Below, piece by piece: positions 39,660-46,555 of a stretch of DNA of 46,555 nucleotides. Location: contig JBFGNS010000011.1 of NCBI GenBank assembly GCA_041574955.1, positions 1-46,555 of the forward strand. The letters are read 5' to 3'. Source of the DNA: CALZJC01 sp041574955. GTDB lineage: Bacteria; Acidobacteriota; Thermoanaerobaculia; Multivoradales; JAHEKO01. The stretch's first letter is position 1. Every line of letters starts with the position of its first letter. Made by a program: the position numbers and the translations under genes. The notes below the pieces were generated by a model, which saw nothing but the letters and a program-made list of their open reading frames with translations, was not told the DNA's origin and searched no databases.

Positions 39660-40358
39660 ATGCCGGCGATGTCCACGGTCCGGGTGCTGATCGTCGAGGA
39701 CGAAGCCGACATCGCCGAGCTGCTGTCCTACAAGCTGGCGCGCGAGGGCATGGAGGTGGCGGTTTGCGGCCGCGGCGATCTGGCGATCGAGCGGATCCGC
39801 TCCGACCCGCCGGACCTGCTGCTGCTCGACCTGATGCTGCCAGGGATGGACGGCCTCGAGCTCTGCCGGCTGCTCAAGCGCGATCCGCGCACCGCGTCGA
39901 TCCCGGTGCTGATGCTCACCGCGCGCGGCGAGGAGGTCGATCGCATCGTCGGCCTGGAGCTGGGCGCCGACGACTACGTCACCAAGCCGTTCAGCCCGCG
40001 CGAGGTGGCGCTGCGCATCAAGGCGATCCTGCGGCGCGGCGGCGAGCGCGCCGGCGCCGGCGAGCGGCTGCGCGCCGGCGCGATCGAGCTGGACGTCGCC
40101 GGCCACCGCCTGCTGGTCGCGGGCAGCGAGGTGGCGCTCACCGCCACCGAGTTCCGGCTGCTCCACCGGCTGATGCAGAGCCCCGATCGGGTGCTCAGCC
40201 GCCAGACGCTGCTGGCCGACGCCTGGGGCTACGCGCGCGACGTCGACAGCCGTACCGTCGACACCCACGTGCGCCGCCTGCGCCGCAAGCTCGGCACCGA
40301 GGCCGAGCGGCTGGAGACGGTGATCGGCGTCGGCTACCGCCTGCGGGGTACGGCGTGA
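39660..40358 (+). CDS. phoB: Phosphate response regulator PhoB (OmpR family)
   Basis: A 232-residue response regulator. The receiver domain has the acidic pair in LIVEDEADIAELL, the phosphorylatable Asp57 (LLLLDLMLPGMDG), Thr in VLMLTARG and Lys in DDYVTKPFSPRE; the C-terminal winged helix shows TATEFRLLHRLMQSPDRVLS and SRTVDTHVRRLRRKLG. Pairing with PhoR and the nearby pst genes and Pho boxes identifies it as PhoB. ATG 39669 (3 codons later) is an equally possible start. The stop overlaps phoR as GTGA. Confidence 0.92.
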   Translation: MPAMSTVRVLIVEDEADIAELLSYKLAREGMEVAVCGRGDLAIERIRSDPPDLLLLDLMLPGMDGLELCRLLKRDPRTASIPVLMLTARGEEVDRIVGLELGADDYVTKPFSPREVALRIKAILRRGGERAGAGERLRAGAIELDVAGHRLLVAGSEVALTATEFRLLHRLMQSPDRVLSRQTLLADAWGYARDVDSRTVDTHVRRLRRKLGTEAERLETVIGVGYRLRGTA

Positions 40359-42157
40359 AGCCGCTGAGATCGCTCCGGCTGCTGCCGCTGTGGCCGATCC
40401 TGGCGGCGCTGGCCAGCGCCTCGTTGCTGCTCTGGCTGCTGATCCCGACCCTGCTCGAGCGCAGCGCGGCGGCCGGGCTGAGCGACGCCCTGCCGGTAGT
40501 CGGCCGGCTGTTCGAGGGCGAGCTGGGCGGTCCGCCCGAGGCGCTGCAGGCGCGGGTCGTGGCGCTGGCCGAGGGCAGCGAGATGCGGATCACCGTGGTG
40601 CGTGGCGACGGTCTGGTGCTGGCCGACAGCGCCCGCACCTGGGAGGAGCTGCTCGCCATGGACAACCACGCGGGCCGGCCCGAGGTGCGGCAGGCGTTCG
40701 CTCTCGGCCAGGGCAGCTCGGTGCGGAGGAGCGCCACCACCGGCCGCGACTACGTCTACGCCGCGCGGCGGCTCAACGACTCGACCGGCCGGCTGTGGGT
40801 GCTGCGGCTGGCGCGGCCGCTGCGCGCGCTGCGCGCGGTGCGCGGCCGGCTGCTCGGCGTGCTGGCGGTGACCATCACGGTGGCGGCGGTGACGGTCTCG
40901 CTGGTCTGGTGGGGGCTCGATCGGCGCCTCTACCGGCCGCTCGGGAGCATGATCGTGGCTGCCGACAGGGTGTCCCACGGCCGTTTGGCGGAGCGGCTGC
41001 CGGTGCCCGAGAGCGCCGAGCTGGGACCGCTGGCGGCGGCCGTCAACCGCATCGCCGAGCGCGCCCAGATCGAGGTCGGGCGGGTCGAAGGACAGCGCAA
41101 CCGCCTGCGGCAGATCCTGTCCGGCATGTCGGACGGCGTGCTGGTGGTCGACGCGTCCGACCGGGTCACGCTGGTCAACCCGGCGTTTCGCGAGCTGTTC
41201 GGCATCGAGGGCGAGGTCGGCGAGCGCTCGGCGATCGAGCTGGTGCGTCGGCCGGCGGTGGCGGAGGAGCTCGCCGCTGCGCGGGCCGCCGGCGGCGAGG
41301 GGCGCCCGGCGGACGGCAGCGAGCGGCTGCTGCAGCTCGACAGCGGGCGCTCGGTGGCGCTGCGGGGGCAACCGCTGGCCGGCGGCGCCGTGCTGCTGGT
41401 GGCGCAGGACGTCACCGCGCGCTTGAACCTCGACCGCACCCGCAGGGATTTCGTGGCCAACGTGTCGCACGAGCTGCGGACGCCGCTCACCGCCATCCGA
41501 GGCTACGCCGAGAACCTGAGCGACGGTGCGCTGGGCGATCCGGCGGCCGGCCCCAAGTTCATCGAGCGGATCCTCGGTCAGTGCCGGCGGCTCGAGGCGC
41601 TGCTCGAGGACCTCCTGTCGCTGGCGCGGCTGGAGAAGCAGCCGCCGCCGTCGGCCGCCGACGAGACGGTCGACCTCGCGGAGCTGGCCGGGCGGGTGAT
41701 CGAGACCGCACGGGTGCTGGCCGGCGAGCGCGCCGTCGAGCTCGAGCTGGAGGCGCCGGCGGCTTTGCCGGTGCGCGGCAGCAGCGAGTCTCTCGAGACC
41801 ATGCTCGGCAACCTGGTCGACAACGCCGTCAAGTACAACCGGCGTGGCGGCTCCGTGACGGTGCGCGTCGGCGAACGCCAGGGCGAAGCCGAGATCGAGG
41901 TGGCCGACACCGGCCTCGGCATCCCGGCCGCCGAGCTGACGCGGATCTTCGAGCGCTTCTACCGCGTCGATCGCGGCCGCGGCCGCGGCGAGGGCGGCAC
42001 CGGGCTGGGTCTGGCGATCGTCAAGCACGCCGCCCAGCAGCTCGGCGGCCGGGTCGAGGTGGAGAGCCGGATCGGTGTCGGCTCGACCTTCAGGGTGCGG
42101 CTGCCTGTTGCACCGCTGTCACACGGCCGCCGCACCGCTGCCGACGGCTCCGCGTAG
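40355..42157 (+). CDS. phoR: Phosphate sensor histidine kinase PhoR
   Basis: A 600-residue membrane sensor kinase. TM1 is LWPILAALASASLLLWLLIP, a periplasmic loop of about 130 residues follows, TM2 is VLAVTITVAAVTVSLVWWGL, then a HAMP-like linker, a PAS domain (about 250-350), the HisKA box with His372 (FVANVSHELRTPLTAIRG), and an ATPase domain with N-box LGNLVDNAVKYNRRG, G1 EVADTGLGIPAAEL and G2 GEGGTGLGLAIVKHA. The unusually long periplasmic loop and PAS match PhoR types that sense through PstSCAB and PhoU. The GTG start overlaps the phoB stop. Confidence 0.93.
   Translation: MKPLRSLRLLPLWPILAALASASLLLWLLIPTLLERSAAAGLSDALPVVGRLFEGELGGPPEALQARVVALAEGSEMRITVVRGDGLVLADSARTWEELLAMDNHAGRPEVRQAFALGQGSSVRRSATTGRDYVYAARRLNDSTGRLWVLRLARPLRALRAVRGRLLGVLAVTITVAAVTVSLVWWGLDRRLYRPLGSMIVAADRVSHGRLAERLPVPESAELGPLAAAVNRIAERAQIEVGRVEGQRNRLRQILSGMSDGVLVVDASDRVTLVNPAFRELFGIEGEVGERSAIELVRRPAVAEELAAARAAGGEGRPADGSERLLQLDSGRSVALRGQPLAGGAVLLVAQDVTARLNLDRTRRDFVANVSHELRTPLTAIRGYAENLSDGALGDPAAGPKFIERILGQCRRLEALLEDLLSLARLEKQPPPSAADETVDLAELAGRVIETARVLAGERAVELELEAPAALPVRGSSESLETMLGNLVDNAVKYNRRGGSVTVRVGERQGEAEIEVADTGLGIPAAELTRIFERFYRVDRGRGRGEGGTGLGLAIVKHAAQQLGGRVEVESRIGVGSTFRVRLPVAPLSHGRRTAADGSA
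42105..42122 (+). promoter_or_regulatory. Pho box upstream of the porin gene
   Basis: CTGTTGCACCGCTGTCAC: two 7-mers (CTGTTGC and CTGTCAC) exactly 11 bp apart, the architecture of a PhoB site. It lies within the last codons of phoR, about 98 bp before the porin ATG. Confidence 0.65.
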
Positions 42158-42220
42158 GGTCTTCCGCGTCGCGGAGCCCAGCGCCGCGCGCCGTCGCTAC
42201 CCACAAACACGAGGAGAGGC

Positions 42221-43420
42221 ATGACCATGGACAGGCAGATCGCGGTCGCTTGGGCCGTGCTGGCGGCCGGGCTGCTGGCCGGTGCGCCCGCCACCCGCGC
42301 CGAAGACGGCTGGAGCACGAAGTGGAGCAACGGTTTCAAGGTCGAGTCGGAGGACGGCGACTTCGAGCTCAAGTTCGGCGGCCGCATCCAGGCCGACTAC
42401 ACGTTCGCCAGCGGCGACGCGGCGCTCGAGCCGGCGCTCGAGGACGGCTTCGAGTTCCGGCGGGCGAGGCTGTTTTTCGAGGGCACCATCTACCAGCGGA
42501 TCCTGTTCAAGGCGCAGTACGACTTCGCCGGCGGCGACGCCAGCTTCAAGGACGTCTACATCGGGCTGGACAACCAGTGGGGCAAGGTGCTGTTCGGCCA
42601 CTTCAAGGAGCCGTTCAGCCTCGAAGAGCTGACCAGCTCCAAGTACCTGGCGTTTCTCGAGCGCTCGCTACCGGTCGAGGCGTTCGCCCCCAGCCGCAAC
42701 GCCGGTATCGGCGCGTTCGGCAACCGCGGCGACCGTCTCAACTGGGGCGTCGGCTACTTCTACGACGCCGACGATTTCGGGGTTTCGACCGACGGCGACA
42801 ACACCAACCTCACCGGCCGGGTCGCCTTCCGTCCGCTCTACCGGGACGGCGGCAAGCGGCTGCTGCACGTCGGGCTCAACGCCTCGCAGAAGGAGCTCGG
42901 AGCCGGCGAGCGGTTCCGCTTCCGGGCGCGACCAGAGGCGCACTTCACCACGCGCCTGGTCAACACCGACCGCTTCGCTGCCGACAGCGCGCTGGTCACC
43001 GGCATCGAGCTGGCCGGGGTGGCCGACCGCTTCTGGTTCGCCGGCGAGTACCTGCGCAACGAGGTCGATGCGCCGGCGTTCGGCGATCCGAGCTTCGCCG
43101 GCAGCTACCTCCAGGCGGGCTACTTCCTGACCGACGACCACCGCCGGTTCAAGACCTCGAGCGGCGCGTTCGACCGGCAGAAGCCGTCGAGCACCTGGGG
43201 CAAGGACGGCGGCCGCGGCGCGTGGGAGGTCGCGGTGCGGTTCTCGACCCTCGACCTGGACGACGCCGGCGTCGCCGGCGGCAGCCAGGACAACGCGACC
43301 GTGGCGCTCAACTGGTACCCGAACCCGGCGACCCGGCTGATGATCAACTGGGTGCGCGCCGACGTCGACGGGGTGGGCGAAGCGGACTTCATCCTGGTGC
43401 GCTGGCAGGTGGACTTCTAG
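42221..43420 (+). CDS. Phosphate-selective porin (OprP/OprO family)
   Basis: A 399-residue outer-membrane beta-barrel. The signal peptide is AVLAAGLLAGAPATRA. The barrel starts DFELKFGGRIQADYTFASGD and includes FRRARLFFEGTIYQRILFKA and KVLFGHFKEPFSLEELTSSK, the family signature around the constriction loop; the last residue is Phe (RWQVDF), as expected for Bam recognition. Such porins take up phosphate or polyphosphate under starvation. GAGGAG stands 7-8 nt before the ATG. A Pho box lies upstream, so PhoB-P should induce it. Confidence 0.92.
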   Translation: MTMDRQIAVAWAVLAAGLLAGAPATRAEDGWSTKWSNGFKVESEDGDFELKFGGRIQADYTFASGDAALEPALEDGFEFRRARLFFEGTIYQRILFKAQYDFAGGDASFKDVYIGLDNQWGKVLFGHFKEPFSLEELTSSKYLAFLERSLPVEAFAPSRNAGIGAFGNRGDRLNWGVGYFYDADDFGVSTDGDNTNLTGRVAFRPLYRDGGKRLLHVGLNASQKELGAGERFRFRARPEAHFTTRLVNTDRFAADSALVTGIELAGVADRFWFAGEYLRNEVDAPAFGDPSFAGSYLQAGYFLTDDHRRFKTSSGAFDRQKPSSTWGKDGGRGAWEVAVRFSTLDLDDAGVAGGSQDNATVALNWYPNPATRLMINWVRADVDGVGEADFILVRWQVDF

Positions 43421-43436
43421 CCGCGCGGTACGATCC

Positions 43437-43485
43437 GAGGGCCGCGGGCCGCATGGGTGTGCCGGGAGGGAGGCCCGCGGCCCTC
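43437..43485 (+). repeat. Perfect 14-bp inverted repeat after the porin gene
   Basis: GAGGGCCGCGGGCC at 43437-43450 is exactly complementary to GGCCCGCGGCCCTC at 43472-43485, with a 21-nt loop. It is 17 bp after the porin stop and 51 bp before phoU. No T-run follows, so it may act as a 3' stabilising hairpin or partial terminator separating porin and phoU expression. Confidence 0.6.
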
Positions 43486-43536
43486 ATTGCCGCGCATCGG
43501 GTATCCTGCAACTCGGCTTCCAGCGAGGGCAGCGTG

Positions 43537-44214
43537 ATGGAGCGTCGATTCGAAGAGCAGCTGGAGACGGTCCGGCAGGACCTGCTGCGCATGGGGGCGA
43601 AGGTGGAGAGCATGATCGCCGACGCCAACCAGGCGCTGGTCGAGCGCGACGGCGAGCTGGCCCGGAGCGTGCTCGAGCGCGACCACGAGGTCGATCGGCT
43701 CGAGATCAAGATCGACGAGGCCTGCCATTCCCTGCTGGTGCGGCATCAGCCGACCGCTGTGGACCTGCGGTTCCTGATCGCCGCCATGAAGATCACCAAC
43801 GACCTCGAGCGGATGGGCGACTCGGCGGTGAACATCGTCCAGTCGGTGGAGAAGCTCAACCTCGAGCCGCCGCTCAAGCCGTACATCGACCTGCCGCGCA
43901 TGTCCCAGCTGGTGCGGGAGATGGTGCGCCTGAGCCTCGACGCCTTCGTGCGCCGGGACGCCCAGCTCGGCGTCGAGGTGTGCGAGAGCGACGACGACAT
44001 CGACGGCATCTACAAGCAGCTGTTCCGCGAGCTGCTGACCTTCATGATCGAGGACCCCAAGACGGTCAGCCGGGCGCTCCACCTGCTGCTCATCGCGCGC
44101 AACCTGGAGCGCATCGCGGATCACGCCACCAACGTGGCCGAGGACGTCATCTACTACGTGGAGGGACGGGACATCCGCCACCAGATGACCGCCGCCACCG
44201 ACGAGCCGCTGTAG
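43537..44214 (+). CDS. phoU: Phosphate signalling protein PhoU
   Basis: A 225-residue cytosolic protein made of two three-helix bundles. The two metal-binding E/D-x-x-x-D motifs are visible in IAAMKITNDLERMGDSAVNI and LLIARNLERIADHATNVAED. PhoU connects the Pst transporter to PhoR, keeping PhoR in its phosphatase state when phosphate is abundant. ATG 43537 has GAGGG upstream; GTG 43534 is one codon earlier. Position between the porin and pstS is consistent with a phoU-pst unit. Confidence 0.95.
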   Translation: MERRFEEQLETVRQDLLRMGAKVESMIADANQALVERDGELARSVLERDHEVDRLEIKIDEACHSLLVRHQPTAVDLRFLIAAMKITNDLERMGDSAVNIVQSVEKLNLEPPLKPYIDLPRMSQLVREMVRLSLDAFVRRDAQLGVEVCESDDDIDGIYKQLFRELLTFMIEDPKTVSRALHLLLIARNLERIADHATNVAEDVIYYVEGRDIRHQMTAATDEPL

Positions 44215-44221
44215 CTCGCGG

Positions 44222-44239
44222 CTGTCACCCCGCTGTCAC
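44222..44239 (+). promoter_or_regulatory. Pho box upstream of pstS
   Basis: CTGTCACCCCGCTGTCAC contains two identical CTGTCAC units 11 bp apart, an almost ideal PhoB-binding repeat, 8 bp after the phoU stop and about 127 bp before the pstS ATG. A possible -10 (CACACT) lies near 44272. Confidence 0.8.
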
Positions 44240-44365
44240 AGGCCGGCCCCTGGCCTGACAAACGTCGCTGCCACACTGCCGGTGGTCGAAGTCGGCGGGC
44301 CGGCAGCGCTTGCGGCCCCGGCGCCGCCCAACGCGACCCAACCAAGAAGCGAGGAGAAAGCACCG

Positions 44366-45355
44366 ATGAGACTCCAACACCGCCGACCGTGGGCACGGCT
44401 AGCGCCGCTCTGTCTGGCCGGGCTGCTGGCCGCCGGCGCGGCCGCCGGTCAGGTGGTCGCGGTCGACCCGCAGATTCCGACCTACCAGCGCACCAGCGGC
44501 GTCGCCGGCAGCCTGGGCTCGGTAGGCTCCGACACGCTCAACAACCTGATGACGCTTTGGGCCGAGGGCTTCGGCCGTGAGTACCCCAACGTGCGCATCC
44601 AGATCGAGGGCAAGGGCTCGTCGACCGCGCCGCCGGCCCTGATCTCGGGCACCGCCCAGATCGGGCCGATGAGCCGGGCGATGAAGTCGACCGAGCTGGA
44701 CGAGTTCGAGAAGCGGTTCGGCTATCCGCCGACCCAGATCCGGGTGGCGGTCGACGCGCTGGCGGTCTACGTCCACAAGGACAACCCGGTCACGCGGCTC
44801 ACCCTGCCGCAGATCGACGCCGCGTTCTCCAAGAGCCGCTCGTGCGGGCTGGCCGCCGACGCCACGACCTGGGGCGACCTCGGGCTGGACGGCCCGTGGG
44901 CGTCGCGGCGCATCAGCCTCTACGGCCGCAACTCGGCCTCCGGCACCTACGGCTACTTCAAGAAGAACGCGCTGTGCGGCGGCGACTACAAGGACACCGT
45001 CAAGGAGCAGCCCGGCTCGGCGTCGGTGGTGCAGGGCGTCACCGAGGACACCAGCGGCATCGGTTACAGCGGCATCGGCTACCGGACCTCCGGCGTCAAG
45101 GCGCTCGAGCTGGCGACGGCCGAGGGCGAGCCGTACTACGGCACCGAGCCGGCCGACGTCTACGCCGGCAACTACCCGTTGGCGCGCTTCCTCTACCTGT
45201 ACGTCAACAAGCGACCCAACCAGCCCCTCGACCCTCTGGTGCGCGAGTTCCTGAAGTACGTCATGAGCCGGGCGGGTCAGGAGGTGGTGGTCAAGGACGG
45301 CTATCTACCGATTCCCAACACCATCGTCCAGCAGGAGCTGGCCAAGCTCCGGTAG
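44366..45355 (+). CDS. pstS: Phosphate ABC transporter, substrate-binding protein PstS
   Basis: A 329-residue exported protein with signal peptide LAPLCLAGLLAAGAAAG. Mature sequence has GSVGSDTLNNLMTLWAEGF and GKGSSTAPPALISGTAQIGP (phosphate-binding loops), then SLYGRNSASGTYGYFKKNAL and SGIGYSGIGYRTSGVKAL, typical of the PstS-like PBP fold. It captures phosphate in the periplasm for PstCAB. GAGGAG is 9 nt before ATG 44366; the longer frame lacks a signal peptide. It is preceded by a strong Pho box. Confidence 0.95.
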   Translation: MRLQHRRPWARLAPLCLAGLLAAGAAAGQVVAVDPQIPTYQRTSGVAGSLGSVGSDTLNNLMTLWAEGFGREYPNVRIQIEGKGSSTAPPALISGTAQIGPMSRAMKSTELDEFEKRFGYPPTQIRVAVDALAVYVHKDNPVTRLTLPQIDAAFSKSRSCGLAADATTWGDLGLDGPWASRRISLYGRNSASGTYGYFKKNALCGGDYKDTVKEQPGSASVVQGVTEDTSGIGYSGIGYRTSGVKALELATAEGEPYYGTEPADVYAGNYPLARFLYLYVNKRPNQPLDPLVREFLKYVMSRAGQEVVVKDGYLPIPNTIVQQELAKLR

Positions 45356-45390
45356 CCGGCTATCTCTGGTGACCCTCGATCGCGGGGGGT

Positions 45391-45422
45391 CGGGTGGCAG
45401 GCCGGTGCACCGGCGCCGCCCG
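45391..45422. repeat. Nested inverted repeat between pstS and pstC
   Basis: GCCGGTGCACCGGC (45401-45414) is a perfect 14-bp palindrome, flanked by CGGGTGGC and GCCGCCCG, which pair with one G-T. The combined structure could be an attenuator or transcript-stability hairpin lowering membrane-subunit expression relative to PstS. Confidence 0.45.
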
Positions 45423-45501
45423 AGTCACGGTGAAGACCCTACTTCGTCGCCGGCGCGCCGCCGGTCCGCCGCCCGCCGTCGCTACAATGCGGCCGCCGGT
45501 C

Positions 45502-46555
45502 ATGGCCGAAGCGTCCCGACAGCCCCCTTCAGGCTCGCCCGCCGCCACCTCGCGCCGCCGCCTGCTGGCCGACAGCTGGGCCCGCCGGCTGGTGACCGGC
45601 GGCGGCTTCGCGATCATCGCCAGCATTCTCGGCATCCTGCTGTTCATCCTGGTCGAGGTCTGGCCGCTGGTGGGAGCGGCGCGGGTCGAGCCCGAGGCGA
45701 GCCTGCCGATCTCCGGCGCGCCACGCGCGGTGCTGAGCGATCCCCACCGAAGCTGGGTTCTGACCCTGGGTCTCGACGGCGTGGTGCGCGGCTGGCGCAC
45801 GGCCGACGGTGCGGCGGCGTTCGAAACCGACCTGCTGGCCGCCCTGCCGGGAGAGCCGCCCGGCACGCCGTCGCCGCGGCCGGGGCTGTTGGCGGTGCAG
45901 GTGCCGCCGGGCGGGCGGTTGTTTGCCGCGTCCACCGAAGACGGTCGCCTGCTGGTGGTGCCGGTCGAGTTCCAGGTGAGCTTCGTGGGCGACCGCCGCG
46001 AGATCGAGCCCCGGCTCGAGCCGCCGGTGTGGCTGACCCTCGATCCGTCGGGCGGAGCGCTGGGTGCCTTCGCCCTCCAGGCAGATCCGGAAGACGGGCT
46101 GACCGCGGCGGCGCAGCTGGCGGACGGCCGGCTGGAGGTCGTGCGCCGCCAGGTCGACAGCAACCCGTTCACCGGCGAGATGCGGGAGAGCGTGGCGCGC
46201 CACTCGGCGCCGGTGGCGTATCGGCTCAGCCGGCTGGTGATGTCCGCCGATCAGCGCGATCTGTACGGCGGCACCGGCGGCGGCGAGCTGCTGTGGTGGC
46301 AGCTCGCCGGTGGCCGGCCGGACGACCTCGAGGTCACCTCGGCGGGCTCTTCGGGGGTCACCGCGCTGACGCTCCTGCTGGGGCACCGGGCGCTGGTGGT
46401 CGGCCAGGCCGATGGCGCGCTCGGTGTCTGGGTCCGGGTCCGCGAGGGCGAAGAGTGCGAGCGGTTCCGGCTCACCCGGGTGCGCGACTTCGCGCCCCGC
46501 CGCGCGGCGGTCCACCTGCTCGAGCCTTCGCAGCGAAACCGCGGCTTCCTCGCCC
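45502..46555 (+). CDS. pstC: PstC-like phosphate permease with extended periplasmic domain (3' partial)
   Basis: The frame is open to the right edge with 351 residues visible. After a short basic cytoplasmic tail comes TM1 (FAIIASILGILLFILVEVWP), then a long region with beta-propeller-like strands (SDPHRSWVLTLGLDGVVRGW, then RLFAASTEDGRLLVV) lacking further membrane segments. Large PstC proteins of Pseudomonas and relatives have this layout: TM1, a periplasmic propeller-like domain, then the usual permease TMs, which would lie beyond the window. Identity rests on the position after pstS and this topology. ATG 45502 was chosen; an in-frame ATG at 45487 overlaps a TACAAT box. Confidence 0.75.
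   Translation, partial: MAEASRQPPSGSPAATSRRRLLADSWARRLVTGGGFAIIASILGILLFILVEVWPLVGAARVEPEASLPISGAPRAVLSDPHRSWVLTLGLDGVVRGWRTADGAAAFETDLLAALPGEPPGTPSPRPGLLAVQVPPGGRLFAASTEDGRLLVVPVEFQVSFVGDRREIEPRLEPPVWLTLDPSGGALGAFALQADPEDGLTAAAQLADGRLEVVRRQVDSNPFTGEMRESVARHSAPVAYRLSRLVMSADQRDLYGGTGGGELLWWQLAGGRPDDLEVTSAGSSGVTALTLLLGHRALVVGQADGALGVWVRVREGEECERFRLTRVRDFAPRRAAVHLLEPSQRNRGFLA

Noticed and set aside
40390..44214. A 1274-codon open frame running through phoR, the porin and into phoU
   Set aside because: Only its last part (from 43537) is PhoU; the rest is an Arg/Ala/Gly-rich shadow of phoR and the porin in the wrong frame, an effect of high GC.

Overview
The window is a GC-rich (roughly 70%), densely coded bacterial chromosome segment with about 49 supportable protein genes, no rRNA, tRNA, CRISPR array, insertion sequence or prophage that I can see. 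Gene content points to a didermic, aerobic soil or sediment bacterium: lipoproteins with lipoboxes, an OmpA-type lipoprotein, an outer-membrane porin of the OprP type, exported PQQ-type and sialidase-like beta-propellers, and a VWA protein that resembles the VWFA-related Acidobacterial domain (TIGR03436). Acidobacteriota (Thermoanaerobaculia-like) is my best guess; this is inference from gene families, not from a marker gene.

Layout. 1-5.0 kb: the end of a Cys-rich secreted protein, a methyltransferase, a PNPOx-like flavoprotein, and an ECF sigma / membrane anti-sigma / Spy-like module downstream of an exported beta-propeller. 5.4-12.3 kb: exported dienelactone hydrolase, Na+-dependent NSS transporter, sulfatase-fold lipoprotein, an unknown exported protein and a DUF885 zinc peptidase. 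12.4-18.5 kb: a second ECF/zf-HC2 pair, YbjQ, then an envelope-lipid/sugar run (MGDG-synthase-like glycosyltransferase, YkoP-like protein, TauE/SafE exporter, GT-C membrane glycosyltransferase). 18.5-24.2 kb: DUF962, MOSC, PQQ beta-propeller, HtrA-like protease, and then a 19-residue peptide gene with the best Shine-Dalgarno of the window followed by a third ECF sigma factor overlapping a zinc-finger/TPR protein.

24.3-35.3 kb is the most coherent block: an eight-gene minus-strand operon (SDR, 4-TM protein, FAD amine-oxidase-like enzyme, DUF1365, two cyclopropane-fatty-acid-synthase-like methyltransferases, DUF1475, DUF1295), a fasciclin protein, a MerR/B12-domain regulator of the CarH/LitR type, a TIGR01777-type epimerase with an SRPBCC domain, a stand-alone SRPBCC protein, and TspO. 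This resembles the light/singlet-oxygen-responsive gene sets known in other bacteria. All its promoter regions carry an AT-rich tandem 9-bp GAACG-type repeat that I propose is the operator. The regulator keeps the W-x9-EH cobalamin-pocket motif of CarH but has Tyr where the lower axial His should be.

35.4-46.6 kb: OmpA lipoprotein and VWA protein, then a phosphate block: polyphosphate kinase, PhoB, PhoR, an OprP-like porin, PhoU, PstS and the start of an unusually large PstC. Clear Pho boxes (two 7-mers 11 bp apart) precede the porin and pstS. Many genes overlap by ATGA/GTGA junctions, indicating long translationally coupled operons.
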